64,000 nt of DNA from Bog-473 sp963737745 (GTDB lineage: Bacteria > Actinomycetota > Acidimicrobiia > Acidimicrobiales > RAAP-2): NCBI GenBank assembly GCA_963737745.1, contig CAVTTR010000007.1:558001-622000 (forward strand). The letters run 5' to 3'. Below, piece after piece: positions 35,482 through 44,385 of the stretch. The notes under the pieces were generated by a model, which did not search any database, was not told the origin of the DNA, and saw nothing but the letters and a program-made list of their open reading frames with translations. Both the position numbers and the translations under genes were made by a program. Position 1 is the first letter of the stretch; every line of letters begins with the position of its first letter.

Positions 35482-36539
35482 GTCCTACGGCGGCCGCCGA
35501 TACGGACCTCGTGCGTGCCTGCTGGCGCCAGCCGGTGTCCCGCACGCCCGTGTGGTTCATGCGCCAGGCCGGCCGAGCGCTCCCCGAATACCGGGCCGCC
35601 CGCGGCACCGGCTCGATCCTCAGCGCCATCGCCGATGCGCCCCTGGCCGCCGAGCTCACGTTGCAGCCTGTGCGCCGTTACGGGGTGGACGCCGCCATCC
35701 TTTTTTCGGACATTGTGGTTCCGGTCCAGGCGATCGGCTTCGGCGTCGACGTGGAGCCAGGCAAGGGGCCCGTGGTGGATCAGCCGTTTCGCAGCGCCGC
35801 CGATCTTCCTCGTCTGCGCCCGCTCGAACCCGCGCTCGATACCCCGTACGTCCTCGACGCCGCCCGCCTCGTCGCCAAGGAGCTCGCCGGGAGCGGCGTT
35901 GCCCTCATCGGCTTTGCCGGTGCGCCCTTTACGGTGGCGAGCTACCTGATCGAGGGGGGTCCGTCCCGGACCTTCACCAAGGTCAAGACGTTGATGCACA
36001 GCGACCCCGCGCTGTGGAGTCAGCTCATGGAGCGCCTGGCCGCCATGTCGATCTCGTTCTTGCGGGCGCAGATCGAGGCCGGGGTCCAAGCGGTCCAGCT
36101 CTTCGACAGTTGGGCCGGCAACCTTTCTCCCGACGAGTACCGGCGTTTCGTTCTGCCGACCACCCGGGCGGTGCTCGAGGGGATCGCCGATCTCGACGTG
36201 CCATCCATCCTTTTCGGCGTCGGTACCGGTGAGCTCCTGAGCCTGATGGCCACGGCCGGAGCGGACGTGATCGGCGTGGACTGGCGAGTACCGCTCGATG
36301 TCGCCCGCACCCGCGTCGGGCCCGACCATGCCGTCCAGGGAAACTTGGATCCCGCACTGTGTGTGGCGCCGTGGACGGTCGTCGAAGGCGCTACCCGTCA
36401 GGTCATGGCCGACGGAGCAGCCGATGGCAGCGGCACCGGCCACATCTTCAACCTCGGTCACGGTGTCCTCCCCGAGGCCGACATCGGCATCCTGGCGGCC
36501 GTGGTCGACCTCGTCCACGCCGAGAGTGTGCGGGCATGA
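35478..36539 (+). CDS. hemE: Uroporphyrinogen decarboxylase
   Basis: The 353-residue enzyme converts uroporphyrinogen III to coproporphyrinogen III. The signature RQAGRALPEYR is near residue 29, followed by YGVDAAILFSDIVVP and GFAGAPFTVASYLIEGG, all conserved around the active-site cleft. GTG 35478 overlaps the preceding stop. It is first of the hemE-hemH-hemY set, which would supply heme for the oxidase and bc1 genes nearby. Confidence 0.95.
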   Translation: MSPTAAADTDLVRACWRQPVSRTPVWFMRQAGRALPEYRAARGTGSILSAIADAPLAAELTLQPVRRYGVDAAILFSDIVVPVQAIGFGVDVEPGKGPVVDQPFRSAADLPRLRPLEPALDTPYVLDAARLVAKELAGSGVALIGFAGAPFTVASYLIEGGPSRTFTKVKTLMHSDPALWSQLMERLAAMSISFLRAQIEAGVQAVQLFDSWAGNLSPDEYRRFVLPTTRAVLEGIADLDVPSILFGVGTGELLSLMATAGADVIGVDWRVPLDVARTRVGPDHAVQGNLDPALCVAPWTVVEGATRQVMADGAADGSGTGHIFNLGHGVLPEADIGILAAVVDLVHAESVRA

Positions 36540-36552
36540 GGCGGGACCGCCC

Positions 36553-37497
36553 ATGACGGGGCGCGTCGGTGTGCTCGTGATGGCGCACGGCACACCCGAA
36601 CGCACCGAAGACATCGCACCCTTCTATACGCGGATCCGCCGGGGGCGCCCGCCGACCCCCGAGCAGCTGGCTGATTTGGAACGGCGTTACGCCGCCATCG
36701 GTGGCCTCTCGCCTCTCACGGCGCGGACCGAAGCCCAAGTGGACGCCTTACGGGCCGAACTGGAACGGCGCGTGCCGGGCCGCTACACCGTCGCGTACGG
36801 CGCCAAGCACGCCGATCCACTCATTGAGAAGGGCGCAGCCGACGTCATGGCCCAAGGCGCCGAACACGTGATCGGCCTCGTCTTGACCCCTCACGGGTCT
36901 TCCATGGGCTCCGAGGAGTACCTCACGCGAGCCGAGGCGGCGGTGGCCGAGAAGAGACCCTTTCGCTCCGTGCCCCCGTGGTACGCCGAAGCGGACTTCG
37001 TCACGCTCTTGGCCGAGCGGGTGACCGACGCGCTGCTGCGCCTCGGGGCGGCCGATGACCAGACTCACTACCCGGTGATCTTCACCGCCCACTCATTGCC
37101 CGAACGCATCCGCGCCCTGGGTGACACGTATCCGGCACAGGTACAAGAATCGGGCGACCTGGTCGCCGCGGCGGCCGGCCTGACCCGCTGGCACGTGGCC
37201 TGGCAGAGTGCGGGGCGCACGCCCGAACCCTGGCTCGGCCCCGACATCCGTGACGTGGTGCGCCAACTCGCCGAGGGCGGTGGCGTCGAAGGCGTCGTGG
37301 TATGCCCGATCGGCTTCGTGACCGATCACCTCGAAGTCCTCTACGACCTCGATGTGGAGCTGGCCGCGGTGGCCGCCGAGATCGGGCTGTCACTCGCCCG
37401 CACCACCTCGCTCAACGATGATCCACGCTTCATCGGTGTTCTGGCCGACGTGGTCTGTGCCACCGACGTCGGTGCCACCAGGGCGCGTCAGGACTGA
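36553..37497 (+). CDS. hemH: Ferrochelatase (coproporphyrin or protoporphyrin)
   Basis: The product is 314 residues from ATG 36553, which starts 13 bases after hemE. The catalytic His region is FTAHSLPERI and the late acidic loop PIGFVTDHLEVLYDLDVE is present; both are ferrochelatase signatures. In actinobacteria the substrate is usually coproporphyrin III (CpfC), inserted with iron before decarboxylation by ChdC/HemQ. No hemQ is in the window, so the route is inferred from the phylum. Confidence 0.92.
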   Translation: MTGRVGVLVMAHGTPERTEDIAPFYTRIRRGRPPTPEQLADLERRYAAIGGLSPLTARTEAQVDALRAELERRVPGRYTVAYGAKHADPLIEKGAADVMAQGAEHVIGLVLTPHGSSMGSEEYLTRAEAAVAEKRPFRSVPPWYAEADFVTLLAERVTDALLRLGAADDQTHYPVIFTAHSLPERIRALGDTYPAQVQESGDLVAAAAGLTRWHVAWQSAGRTPEPWLGPDIRDVVRQLAEGGGVEGVVVCPIGFVTDHLEVLYDLDVELAAVAAEIGLSLARTTSLNDDPRFIGVLADVVCATDVGATRARQD

Positions 37498-37504
37498 CGC
37501 GGTC

Positions 37505-38977
37505 ATGCGACGTGTTGCGGTTGTCGGCGGCGGTATCAGCGGGCTGGCCGCAGCCTGGGAGCTCACCGGTGGCGCCGTCGGTCCCGAAGCCGGCGCCACC
37601 GGTGAGGGCGATCCCACCCAGGTGATGGTGCTGGAGTCTTCGCCTCGACTGGGCGGTGCGCTCCACAGTGTGCCCTTTGGCGGGCGCATGATCGACACGG
37701 GGCCCGATGCGTTTCTCGGGCGCCGGCCCGAGGCTCTGACCCTCTGCCACGAAATCGGCCTGGAGGACGCGCTCGTGCCCATCGCCCGTGGTGGCGCCGG
37801 TGTGTGGGCTCGGGGCAAAGTGCGGCCATTGCCCGAGGGTCTGGCGTTGGGCATTCCGATTCGTTTCTGGCCGGTGGCCCGCTCCGGTATCCTCGGGCGG
37901 CGCGGCAACGTCGCACTGGTGCGCGACGTGGTGGCACCTCGGCCCAATGCGCGCGGCCCTATAGGTGACCGTGCCATCGGTCCATTGGTGTCCCGCAAAT
38001 TAGGCCGGCGCGTGACCGATCGACTGGTCGACCCACTCATCGGGGGCATCCATGCCGGGTCGGTGGATGACATGTCGGCCGCCGCCACGTATCCCCCGCT
38101 TCTCGCCGCCTCAGAGAAGCGGGGCGGCCTCATGCGCGCCCTGCGTTCGGAGATCCCGACGCCGTCGGAGAACCCGCCGCCAGCGTTCTGGGCCATCGAG
38201 GGCGGCATGTCGGTTCTCATCGAAGGGTTGCGCGCCGCGCTCGTCGCACGAGGGGTCGAGTTCCGCTGCAATGCGCCGGTCGATCGCCTCGAGCGGCTGG
38301 AGCCCAAAGCAGGTCGCTCGGCGCGTTGGAGCGTCAGAACGAGCGGACCGGACGCGGGGGAGAACGAGCAGGGCCAGAGCAGCGAGGTCGACGCCGTGGT
38401 GCTGGCCGTGCCGGCCCCGGTCGCCGCTCGCCTGCTCCGTCCCCATGACGACGAGTCGGCCGGGCTCTTGGCCAACATCGCGTACGCCACGGTGAACCTG
38501 GTCACCTTCCGCCTCCGCGCCGATGCCGTGCCGTCGCCCCTCGCTGGCACGGGCTTTTTGGTGCCGCGCCACAGCCCGGCCGCGCGAGGCCAAGAGAGTT
38601 GGGCGGTGACGGCATGCACCTATCTTTCGCAGAAGTGGCCGCACGTGGCCACCGAAGGCGACGTCCTGCTGCGGGCCTCCGTTGGGCGCTTCGGCGACGT
38701 CCGGCCCGACGCATGGAGCGACGAGGAGCTGGCGGACCGAGCCTGGCGCGAGCTCGGTCTTCTCATCGGGCCTCTGGGAGACCCCCTGGAGTCCATGGTG
38801 GCTCGCTGGCCCGGAGCTTTCCCTCAATACAGGGTGCACCATCTGATGCGCACGGCCGGGATTGAGGCGGCCGTGGCCCGCCTCGGTGGGATTGCTGTGG
38901 CCGGCGCTGCCTATCGGGGCGTCGGCATTCCGGCGTGCATCGCCAGCGGGAGGACGGCGGCCCGGGCCGTCTCGTGA
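37505..38977 (+). CDS. hemY: Coproporphyrinogen/protoporphyrinogen oxidase
   Basis: The 490-residue FAD-dependent oxidase starts at ATG 37505, seven bases after hemH. The dinucleotide motif VGGGISGLAAAWEL is at residues 6-19, and the family segments VDPLIGGIHAGSVDDMS and AGAAYRGVGIPACI are present, the latter closing the FAD site. A low-complexity GAVGPEAGATGEGDPTQ insert follows the first helix. As with hemH, the actinobacterial enzyme probably oxidises coproporphyrinogen III (CgoX). The stop overlaps lnt. Confidence 0.92.
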   Translation: MRRVAVVGGGISGLAAAWELTGGAVGPEAGATGEGDPTQVMVLESSPRLGGALHSVPFGGRMIDTGPDAFLGRRPEALTLCHEIGLEDALVPIARGGAGVWARGKVRPLPEGLALGIPIRFWPVARSGILGRRGNVALVRDVVAPRPNARGPIGDRAIGPLVSRKLGRRVTDRLVDPLIGGIHAGSVDDMSAAATYPPLLAASEKRGGLMRALRSEIPTPSENPPPAFWAIEGGMSVLIEGLRAALVARGVEFRCNAPVDRLERLEPKAGRSARWSVRTSGPDAGENEQGQSSEVDAVVLAVPAPVAARLLRPHDDESAGLLANIAYATVNLVTFRLRADAVPSPLAGTGFLVPRHSPAARGQESWAVTACTYLSQKWPHVATEGDVLLRASVGRFGDVRPDAWSDEELADRAWRELGLLIGPLGDPLESMVARWPGAFPQYRVHHLMRTAGIEAAVARLGGIAVAGAAYRGVGIPACIASGRTAARAVS

Positions 38978-40494
38978 ATCTTCGCGCGCGTCGGGGCCGC
39001 CTCGCCCTCCCGTCGCTCGGCGCTGGTCTCCTGCTCGCACTCTCGCTCCCCCCCTGGGGATGGTGGCCCCTGGGACTGGCTGGGGCCGGGCTCTTGTACT
39101 GGCGTCTGGCCGGGCTGCGTCCCCGGGCCCGACTGTGGTCCGGTTGGCTGGCCGGGCTGGGCTGTTATCTGCCCGGCCTGATGTGGGCCCGGTCCTTCAA
39201 CTGGTATGGGGCCGCCGTCCTCATCGTGTTCGAGGCCTTGTTCTTCGCCGCCGCGTCTCTCCTCACCCCGGCCAGGCGGGGCCGGGCATTCGCCTTCGTA
39301 GCGGCTGCCACCCTGGCCGAGGCGGTCCGTATGACGTGGCCGTTCGGCGGCCTGCCGCTGGGCGGTGTCTTCTTGGGCCAAGCGGACGGACCTCTCCTCC
39401 CCCTGGCCCGGATCGGCGGCCCGCTCTTACTGACGGCGGGCGTGTGGGCAGCCGGCACAGGCCTGGCCACTCTGGTCACCGGCGTCACGCGATTGCTCAG
39501 CAGACCTCGCCTCGGGACAGCTCACGGCTCCGGCCGCTCTATCGCTCGGGGCGTTCTCATCGGGGTAGGGGTGGTGGTCTTCATACTCGTCGGCACGCTC
39601 GCTCCCGATGGCGACCCGGCGCAGCGATCGCTTTCCGTCGCTCTCGTCCAAGGAGGCGGACAACGGGGCGTGAGCAAGGAACAAGTGCCGCCGACCAAGG
39701 TCTTCGCGGCCCAAGTGCACGCCACCGAGACGTTGCTCCGGGGCAGTCGGATCCCGAGGTTGGTGCTCTGGCCCGAGGACGTCATCGCGTTGGCGCGCTC
39801 CCTGCGTGGGTCTCCGCAGGCGCACGTGGTGGCCCAGCTCGCTCGCCACCTCCATACGACGCTCATCGCAGGCGTCACCGAACCAGCCGGGTCACGCGCG
39901 TTTCGCAACGAGATCGTGGTGTGGTCCCCGAGCGGCCGGATCGTCGCCACCTTCGAGAAGGTGCATCGAGTCCCGTTCGGCGAGTACATCCCCTATCGCT
40001 CGTTGATAGCGCATCTGGCCAATGTGTCCGCCGTCCCAACCGATGCCATAGCGGGCCACGGGACCGGGCTCCTCCGCACCCCGGACGGCCCACTCGGCAC
40101 CCTGGTCTCCTTCGAGGTCTTCTACGCCAACCGCAGCCGGACGTCGGTCCGGGCCGGGGCCGAGCTCTTGATCGTGCCCACCAATACCTCGTCCTACGCC
40201 ACCTCGCAGGTCCCGACGCAAGAGGTGGCAGCAGACGTCGTGCAAGCGGTCGACACGGGCCGGGATCTGGTGCAGGCCGCTCCCACGGGCTACAGCACGG
40301 TGGTCAATCAACGCGGCGAGGTCCTTCAACGGTCGATACTCGGACGCCGCCAAGTACTGACAGCCACCGTCTCTTTGAGGCGGGGCTTCACGCCCTACGA
40401 CCACTGGGGTGACCTTCCGATCCTCGTGCTGGCGGCAGTTTCCTTATTTGTCGGTTGGCATCGCTCCCGCCGAACCTCGCGCTTCTCGTCGTAG
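38974..40494 (+). CDS. lnt: Apolipoprotein N-acyltransferase family protein
   Basis: The product is 506 residues from GTG 38974 (GTGA overlap with hemY). Seven or more membrane helices precede a nitrilase-like domain. Two of the three catalytic residues are in place: Glu in LWPEDV (E268) and Lys in FEKVHRVPFGEY (K329). Where Lnt has the acyl-accepting Cys (ICYE), this protein has VSFE, with Ser379. Either the branch uses Ser or it is not a functional N-acyltransferase. It may be a family-wide trait in relatives. Its function on lipoproteins is therefore provisional. Confidence 0.85.
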   Translation: MNLRARRGRLALPSLGAGLLLALSLPPWGWWPLGLAGAGLLYWRLAGLRPRARLWSGWLAGLGCYLPGLMWARSFNWYGAAVLIVFEALFFAAASLLTPARRGRAFAFVAAATLAEAVRMTWPFGGLPLGGVFLGQADGPLLPLARIGGPLLLTAGVWAAGTGLATLVTGVTRLLSRPRLGTAHGSGRSIARGVLIGVGVVVFILVGTLAPDGDPAQRSLSVALVQGGGQRGVSKEQVPPTKVFAAQVHATETLLRGSRIPRLVLWPEDVIALARSLRGSPQAHVVAQLARHLHTTLIAGVTEPAGSRAFRNEIVVWSPSGRIVATFEKVHRVPFGEYIPYRSLIAHLANVSAVPTDAIAGHGTGLLRTPDGPLGTLVSFEVFYANRSRTSVRAGAELLIVPTNTSSYATSQVPTQEVAADVVQAVDTGRDLVQAAPTGYSTVVNQRGEVLQRSILGRRQVLTATVSLRRGFTPYDHWGDLPILVLAAVSLFVGWHRSRRTSRFSS

Positions 40495-40513
40495 CCCGGG
40501 TGGATGCATGTGC

Positions 40514-41059
40514 CTACTCGTAGTAGCCCGAGTGGATATAGACGCAGGGGATGCCATCCGCCACATACATGGCATGGTTGGAAGGGTCGTCCTCAAAGGC
40601 GAGCCGAAGGTCGAATCCGTGCGCCCGGAGGTCGACCACCGTCCGCTGTTTGAAATTGGTGACCTGGGCGTAGTCCCCGCGCTCGCGCATGACCAACAGA
40701 TCCCAGCGCAAGCCGTAGCGGTGGAGCCAGGCCAGTGTCTGCGGCTGTACCCGAAGCGGGCGACCCGTCAGGAGAACCACGGTAAGCGAAGGGTCGAGGA
40801 GCTCCAGCAATCGTGCGATTTCCTCGATCACGCGGTCGTCACCGCAAGCCTCGAAGAAAGCCGACCAGTCGCCATTGCCCCTTTCGATGAAATGCTGGCG
40901 ACCGGCTGCGTCGGACAGCACACCGTCGATGTCGAAGATCACAGCCGGTCCGACGGGGCGTTGCCCAGCCTCTCCGGTGTGCCAATACCAGTTCGGATGG
41001 ACATCGTCTGGCGAGATCTGAGGCACGAAAGCCCAGCCTACTGGGGCGACCACCCTCAT
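40514..41059 (-). CDS. HAD-type phosphatase (polynucleotide 3'-phosphatase-like)
   Basis: The product is about 181 residues from ATG 41059; the frame is open to 41212, but that part overlaps the divergent gene at 41126. The HAD motif I FDIDGVLSDA is complete (near residue 40), motif II is VVLLTGRP, and the acidic motif is AFEDDPSN. The spacing, with few residues between motifs, resembles the phosphatase domain of polynucleotide kinases and related small hydrolases. The substrate is unknown. It is convergent with lnt, 19 bases apart. Confidence 0.75.
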   Translation of the reverse strand: MRVVAPVGWAFVPQISPDDVHPNWYWHTGEAGQRPVGPAVIFDIDGVLSDAAGRQHFIERGNGDWSAFFEACGDDRVIEEIARLLELLDPSLTVVLLTGRPLRVQPQTLAWLHRYGLRWDLLVMRERGDYAQVTNFKQRTVVDLRAHGFDLRLAFEDDPSNHAMYVADGIPCVYIHSGYYE

Positions 41060-41125
41060 CCCTCGGCACAATGCGTCCCAACATGGAGGCAATTCCTCCG
41101 CCTTTGGTGAGACGATGGTGCAGGC

Positions 41126-44100
41126 ATGACCGCGGAGATCGACCAGTTGAGGATCGAGGTTGCCCTCGGCCGCAGAGTCATGGTCCTCGGCGACATCCTT
41201 CTCCCACGGCATCCTTCACCCAGTTCGCTCGCCACCTGCCGTGACATCGCCCACACATTGGCCGAATGGTCAGGGCCCGGTGTCGTCGTCATCTGCGGTC
41301 AACTGGTCGCAGCGGGCGGCGCCGACAGCCCGCCACCGGCGGCGGCGCTCGAGGCGCACCCGGATCTCATGGCAGCGTTCGCCGCCTTCGCGCAACGTCC
41401 CGAATCCCGAGTCGTGCTGGTGGTCGGTGCGCTCACTCCACCCGACGACCTGGCCGTTGCCCTTCGTGCCTGCGGCGTGACGTTGGAAACAGGCGTGGAT
41501 CTGCACTGCGTGACCGGAGCCGGAGAGCGCGAGGTGCGTATCCTCGCCGGCACTCCTGCGACCGAGCCCAACCAGACACCGGAGGTCGCGGTGCCGGTGG
41601 AGGACCGACCCTGGCTGGTCGGAATGGAGCGGTTGGAGGATCCACTGCTGGCGCCTCGCTTTGTGCGGTCGCGTCTGCTCTATCGCCGTCTGCGTCATTA
41701 CCTCTGGGCGCCGCCGCTCGTGCTGGCCCTGATCGCGCTCGCCTTGCGTCTGGAATTCGTCATAGACGGACTGGGTCACATCTTCCGCTCGCCCCGTCAG
41801 CAGCGCGCGCTGCAGCAGGCCTATGCCGCTTCGTGGTTCTCGCGCCTGTTGGTCACCATCCTCATCGGCGTTGCGTTGTTGGCCGTGCTGGCGCTCGTGG
41901 TGGCCGTGACGTCGCGGGGCATCTGGCGGGCCCTGGGCGGCGAGACTCTCCCATCTCCATGGTCTTGGGATGGTGCACCGACACAAGGCGCGCCGGCGAG
42001 CGCGCACTCGCTCCTCTCTGTCGACGGCGAGTCCGTCTTGGACGCAGCCCGCTCTGCCATTGCAGAAGGAGCGACCGGCCTCATCGTCGGTGGTGCCCTC
42101 ATCGCCGAGCTCACGCACCTCGATGCGGGGTTCTTCGCCTGTCCGGGGGCCGCCTCGGAGATCGTGCGCGAGCATCGAGCTCGATTCGGACTGCCGCCCA
42201 CCTACCTCCACCACCGCCGCGCTTCCCTGCTCGAAATCGAAACAGGAGCGGATCTGCATGTCCGCCTCACCCAGGCCGAGGTCGATCTCCCACTGGCCAC
42301 CTGGGGCGAGCGCCTGTTGACGCACGACGCTGTGGTGAAGGGACGGGCGAAGGCGGCCGATCTCTATCCCGAACTGGTGGCCAGCTGGCCCTCGGGAGCG
42401 TCCTGGCCCCCAGCCCCCGAGGTAGCCGCCGACCGCATCCGGGTCCGGCGCATCCGTCGGCTCGCCGCCACAGCTCTCTTCGTGGCCGGATTGATCGACC
42501 TCCTCTCGGCGGTGACGGCACCGGTGCGCCATCGCCTGCACCTCATTTCGACCTTCCTCCCGATTGAAGTGGCGCGCGCCGCCGGTGCGCTGGTTGCGAT
42601 CTCGGGCATCGCCATGATCATGCTCTCGCGCGGGGTGCTCAAGGGGCAGCGCCGATCCTGGCTCGTCGCCGTCGCCGCCCTGGCGGCTTCGTTGGTGCTC
42701 CATGTCGTGCATGCCGCCGACGTCATCACGCTGGTGGTGTGCGCCGGCGTCCTGGCCTTGTTCATCGTCCAAAGAGAACGATTTCGGGGCCCAGGCCGAA
42801 CAAGGCACGGTGCGATCGGCCTTCGCCGTGCTGGCTGCGGGTGGTCTGACCGCAACCGTGGGCGCTTTCATCGGGGTCGAGGTCGCCAGCCGGGTTCATC
42901 ACCACCCTCTTCCGACGTGGCCTCAGGTCCTGCTGGGTTCGGCGGAACGCCTCATCGGCGTAAAGAGCGTGCGCTTTCCAACTCACATCGATCGCTTCGC
43001 CTCCCCGAGCTTGCTGGCGGTCGGCCTGACGCTCATCGTTCTTTCCTTCTATCTCCTGACGCGCCCGGTGGTCGATCGGCGACTTTCGGGCGGCAGGGCC
43101 GTCGTGGGGCGCCGTGCCGCTGAGATTCGGGCACGCGACATCGTCCGCCGTCACGGAACCGGCTCCTTGGACTATTTCGCGTTACGTGACGACAAGCAGT
43201 GGTTCTTCCACCGCGACTCTCTCGTGGCGTACGCCGTCTTCGGTGGCGTTTGTCTCGTCTCCCCCGATCCCATCGGCCCCTTTACTGAGCGCGCCCATGT
43301 GTGGGACGCCTTTCGGCGCTACGTCGATCGGAACGGGTGGGGACTCGGCGTCATGGCCGCCGGTGAGGCGTGGCTTCCGACCTATCAGGCCTCGGGCATG
43401 CGCTTTTTGTACTTCGGCGACGAGGCGGTCGTCGATCCGCGCCAGTTCTCCCTCGAGGGCGGCAAAATGAAGGGGCTACGCCAAGCGGTCAACCGCGTCG
43501 CGCGTTACGGGTACACGGTCCGTTTCTTGGATCCGGCCCACTTGAGCGCCGAAGACGCCGCACGTCTCGTCGATCTGATGGCCAAGAGTCGGCGCGGTGA
43601 GGAAGAACGCGGCTTCTCCATGATGTTGGGGCGCCTCTGCGACGCGCGTGACACCGGATTGCTCTTGACCTTGGTCGAAGGCCCCGACGGGATGCCCGTC
43701 GCCATGTGCCAGTTCGTGCCTTCGACAGCCATTGGCGGGTACTCGCTCGATCTCATGCGGCGCGACCCGGCCGAACATCCGAACGGACTGCTCGACTTCG
43801 CATTGTGCTCGACCATCGCACATCTAAAAGAGATGGGCATGAAGGGCCTGAGTTTGAACTTCGCAGCCCTGCGCTCCATCCTCGACGGTGAATCGGGCGA
43901 CGGTGTGACGCAACGTGTCGAGCGCTGGGCCTTGCGCCGGCTGTCGGGCGTTCTGCAGATCGAGACGCTCTGGCGCTTCAACGCCAAGTACGAACCCACC
44001 TGGCTCCCCCGGTACATTGTGTTCGACTCCGCCGAACAGTTCGTCCCCGTCGTTGTGCAGATCATGCGAGCCGAGTCCCTGACCGAGATACCGGTCCTCG

Positions 44101-44231
44101 GTCGATTGCTCAGCTCGGGATCCACCAAGCGCTCGGGCCCGGCCGGGAGTGAAGGCGCACTCGTGGCTGCGCTTGCCACCGACGACGCATCAGTGGCCGA
44201 GGACCGCCAGCCCGAACCGACGGGAAGTTAG
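41126..44231 (+). pseudogene. MprF-like membrane protein with decayed phosphoesterase domain, one frame change
   Basis: Reconstructed, it is about 1034 residues. Residues 1-180 and 310-430 have the layout of a metallophosphoesterase but lack its ligands. They are interrupted and followed by membrane helices (about 195-275 and 445-560, then more). The C-terminal 340 residues are a DUF2156 acyltransferase-like domain (YFALRDDKQWFFHRDSLVAY to LWRFNAKYEPTWLPRYIVF) as in lysyl-phosphatidylglycerol synthases. The frame changes at a GGGG run (42786-42789); removing one G joins RERFR to AQAEQGT, and the span is 3n+1. It may modify membrane lipids with an amino acid. It is probably intact in the organism. 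Confidence 0.75.
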
Positions 44232-44241
44232 GTCCACCCCG

Positions 44242-44367
44242 GTGCCCGACGACCAGTCCACGAAGTGCCCCCGGTGCGGCCACAGCGGATGCGCCGGTGC
44301 GTGTGAGCGTTGCGACAGCTGTTGGCGCGAACGCCAACAACGAGAGCGACCGCCGCATCATGCATGA
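44242..44367 (+). CDS. 41-residue cysteine-rich mini-protein
   Basis: GTG 44242 to TGA 44367, ten bases after the MprF-like gene. The product has seven cysteines in 41 residues, in the pattern CPRCGHSGCAGACERCDSC, which is likely to bind one or two zinc ions, and a basic tail (WRERQQRERPPHH). It is too short for the usual gene-length cut-off. Coding is suggested by the cysteine spacing and position only. It could be chance in high-GC DNA. Confidence 0.4.
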   Translation: MPDDQSTKCPRCGHSGCAGACERCDSCWRERQQRERPPHHA

Positions 44368-44368
44368 C

Positions 44369-44383
44369 GCGGCCACTCGCCGC
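44369..44383. terminator. Short GC hairpin between convergent genes
   Basis: GCGGC (44369-44373), loop CACTC, GCCGC (44379-44383), then TTCT. It lies in the 18 bases between the Cys-rich gene stop and the nuoN stop, where terminators of converging transcripts are expected. The stem is only five bases. Confidence 0.3.
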
Positions 44384-44385
44384 TT

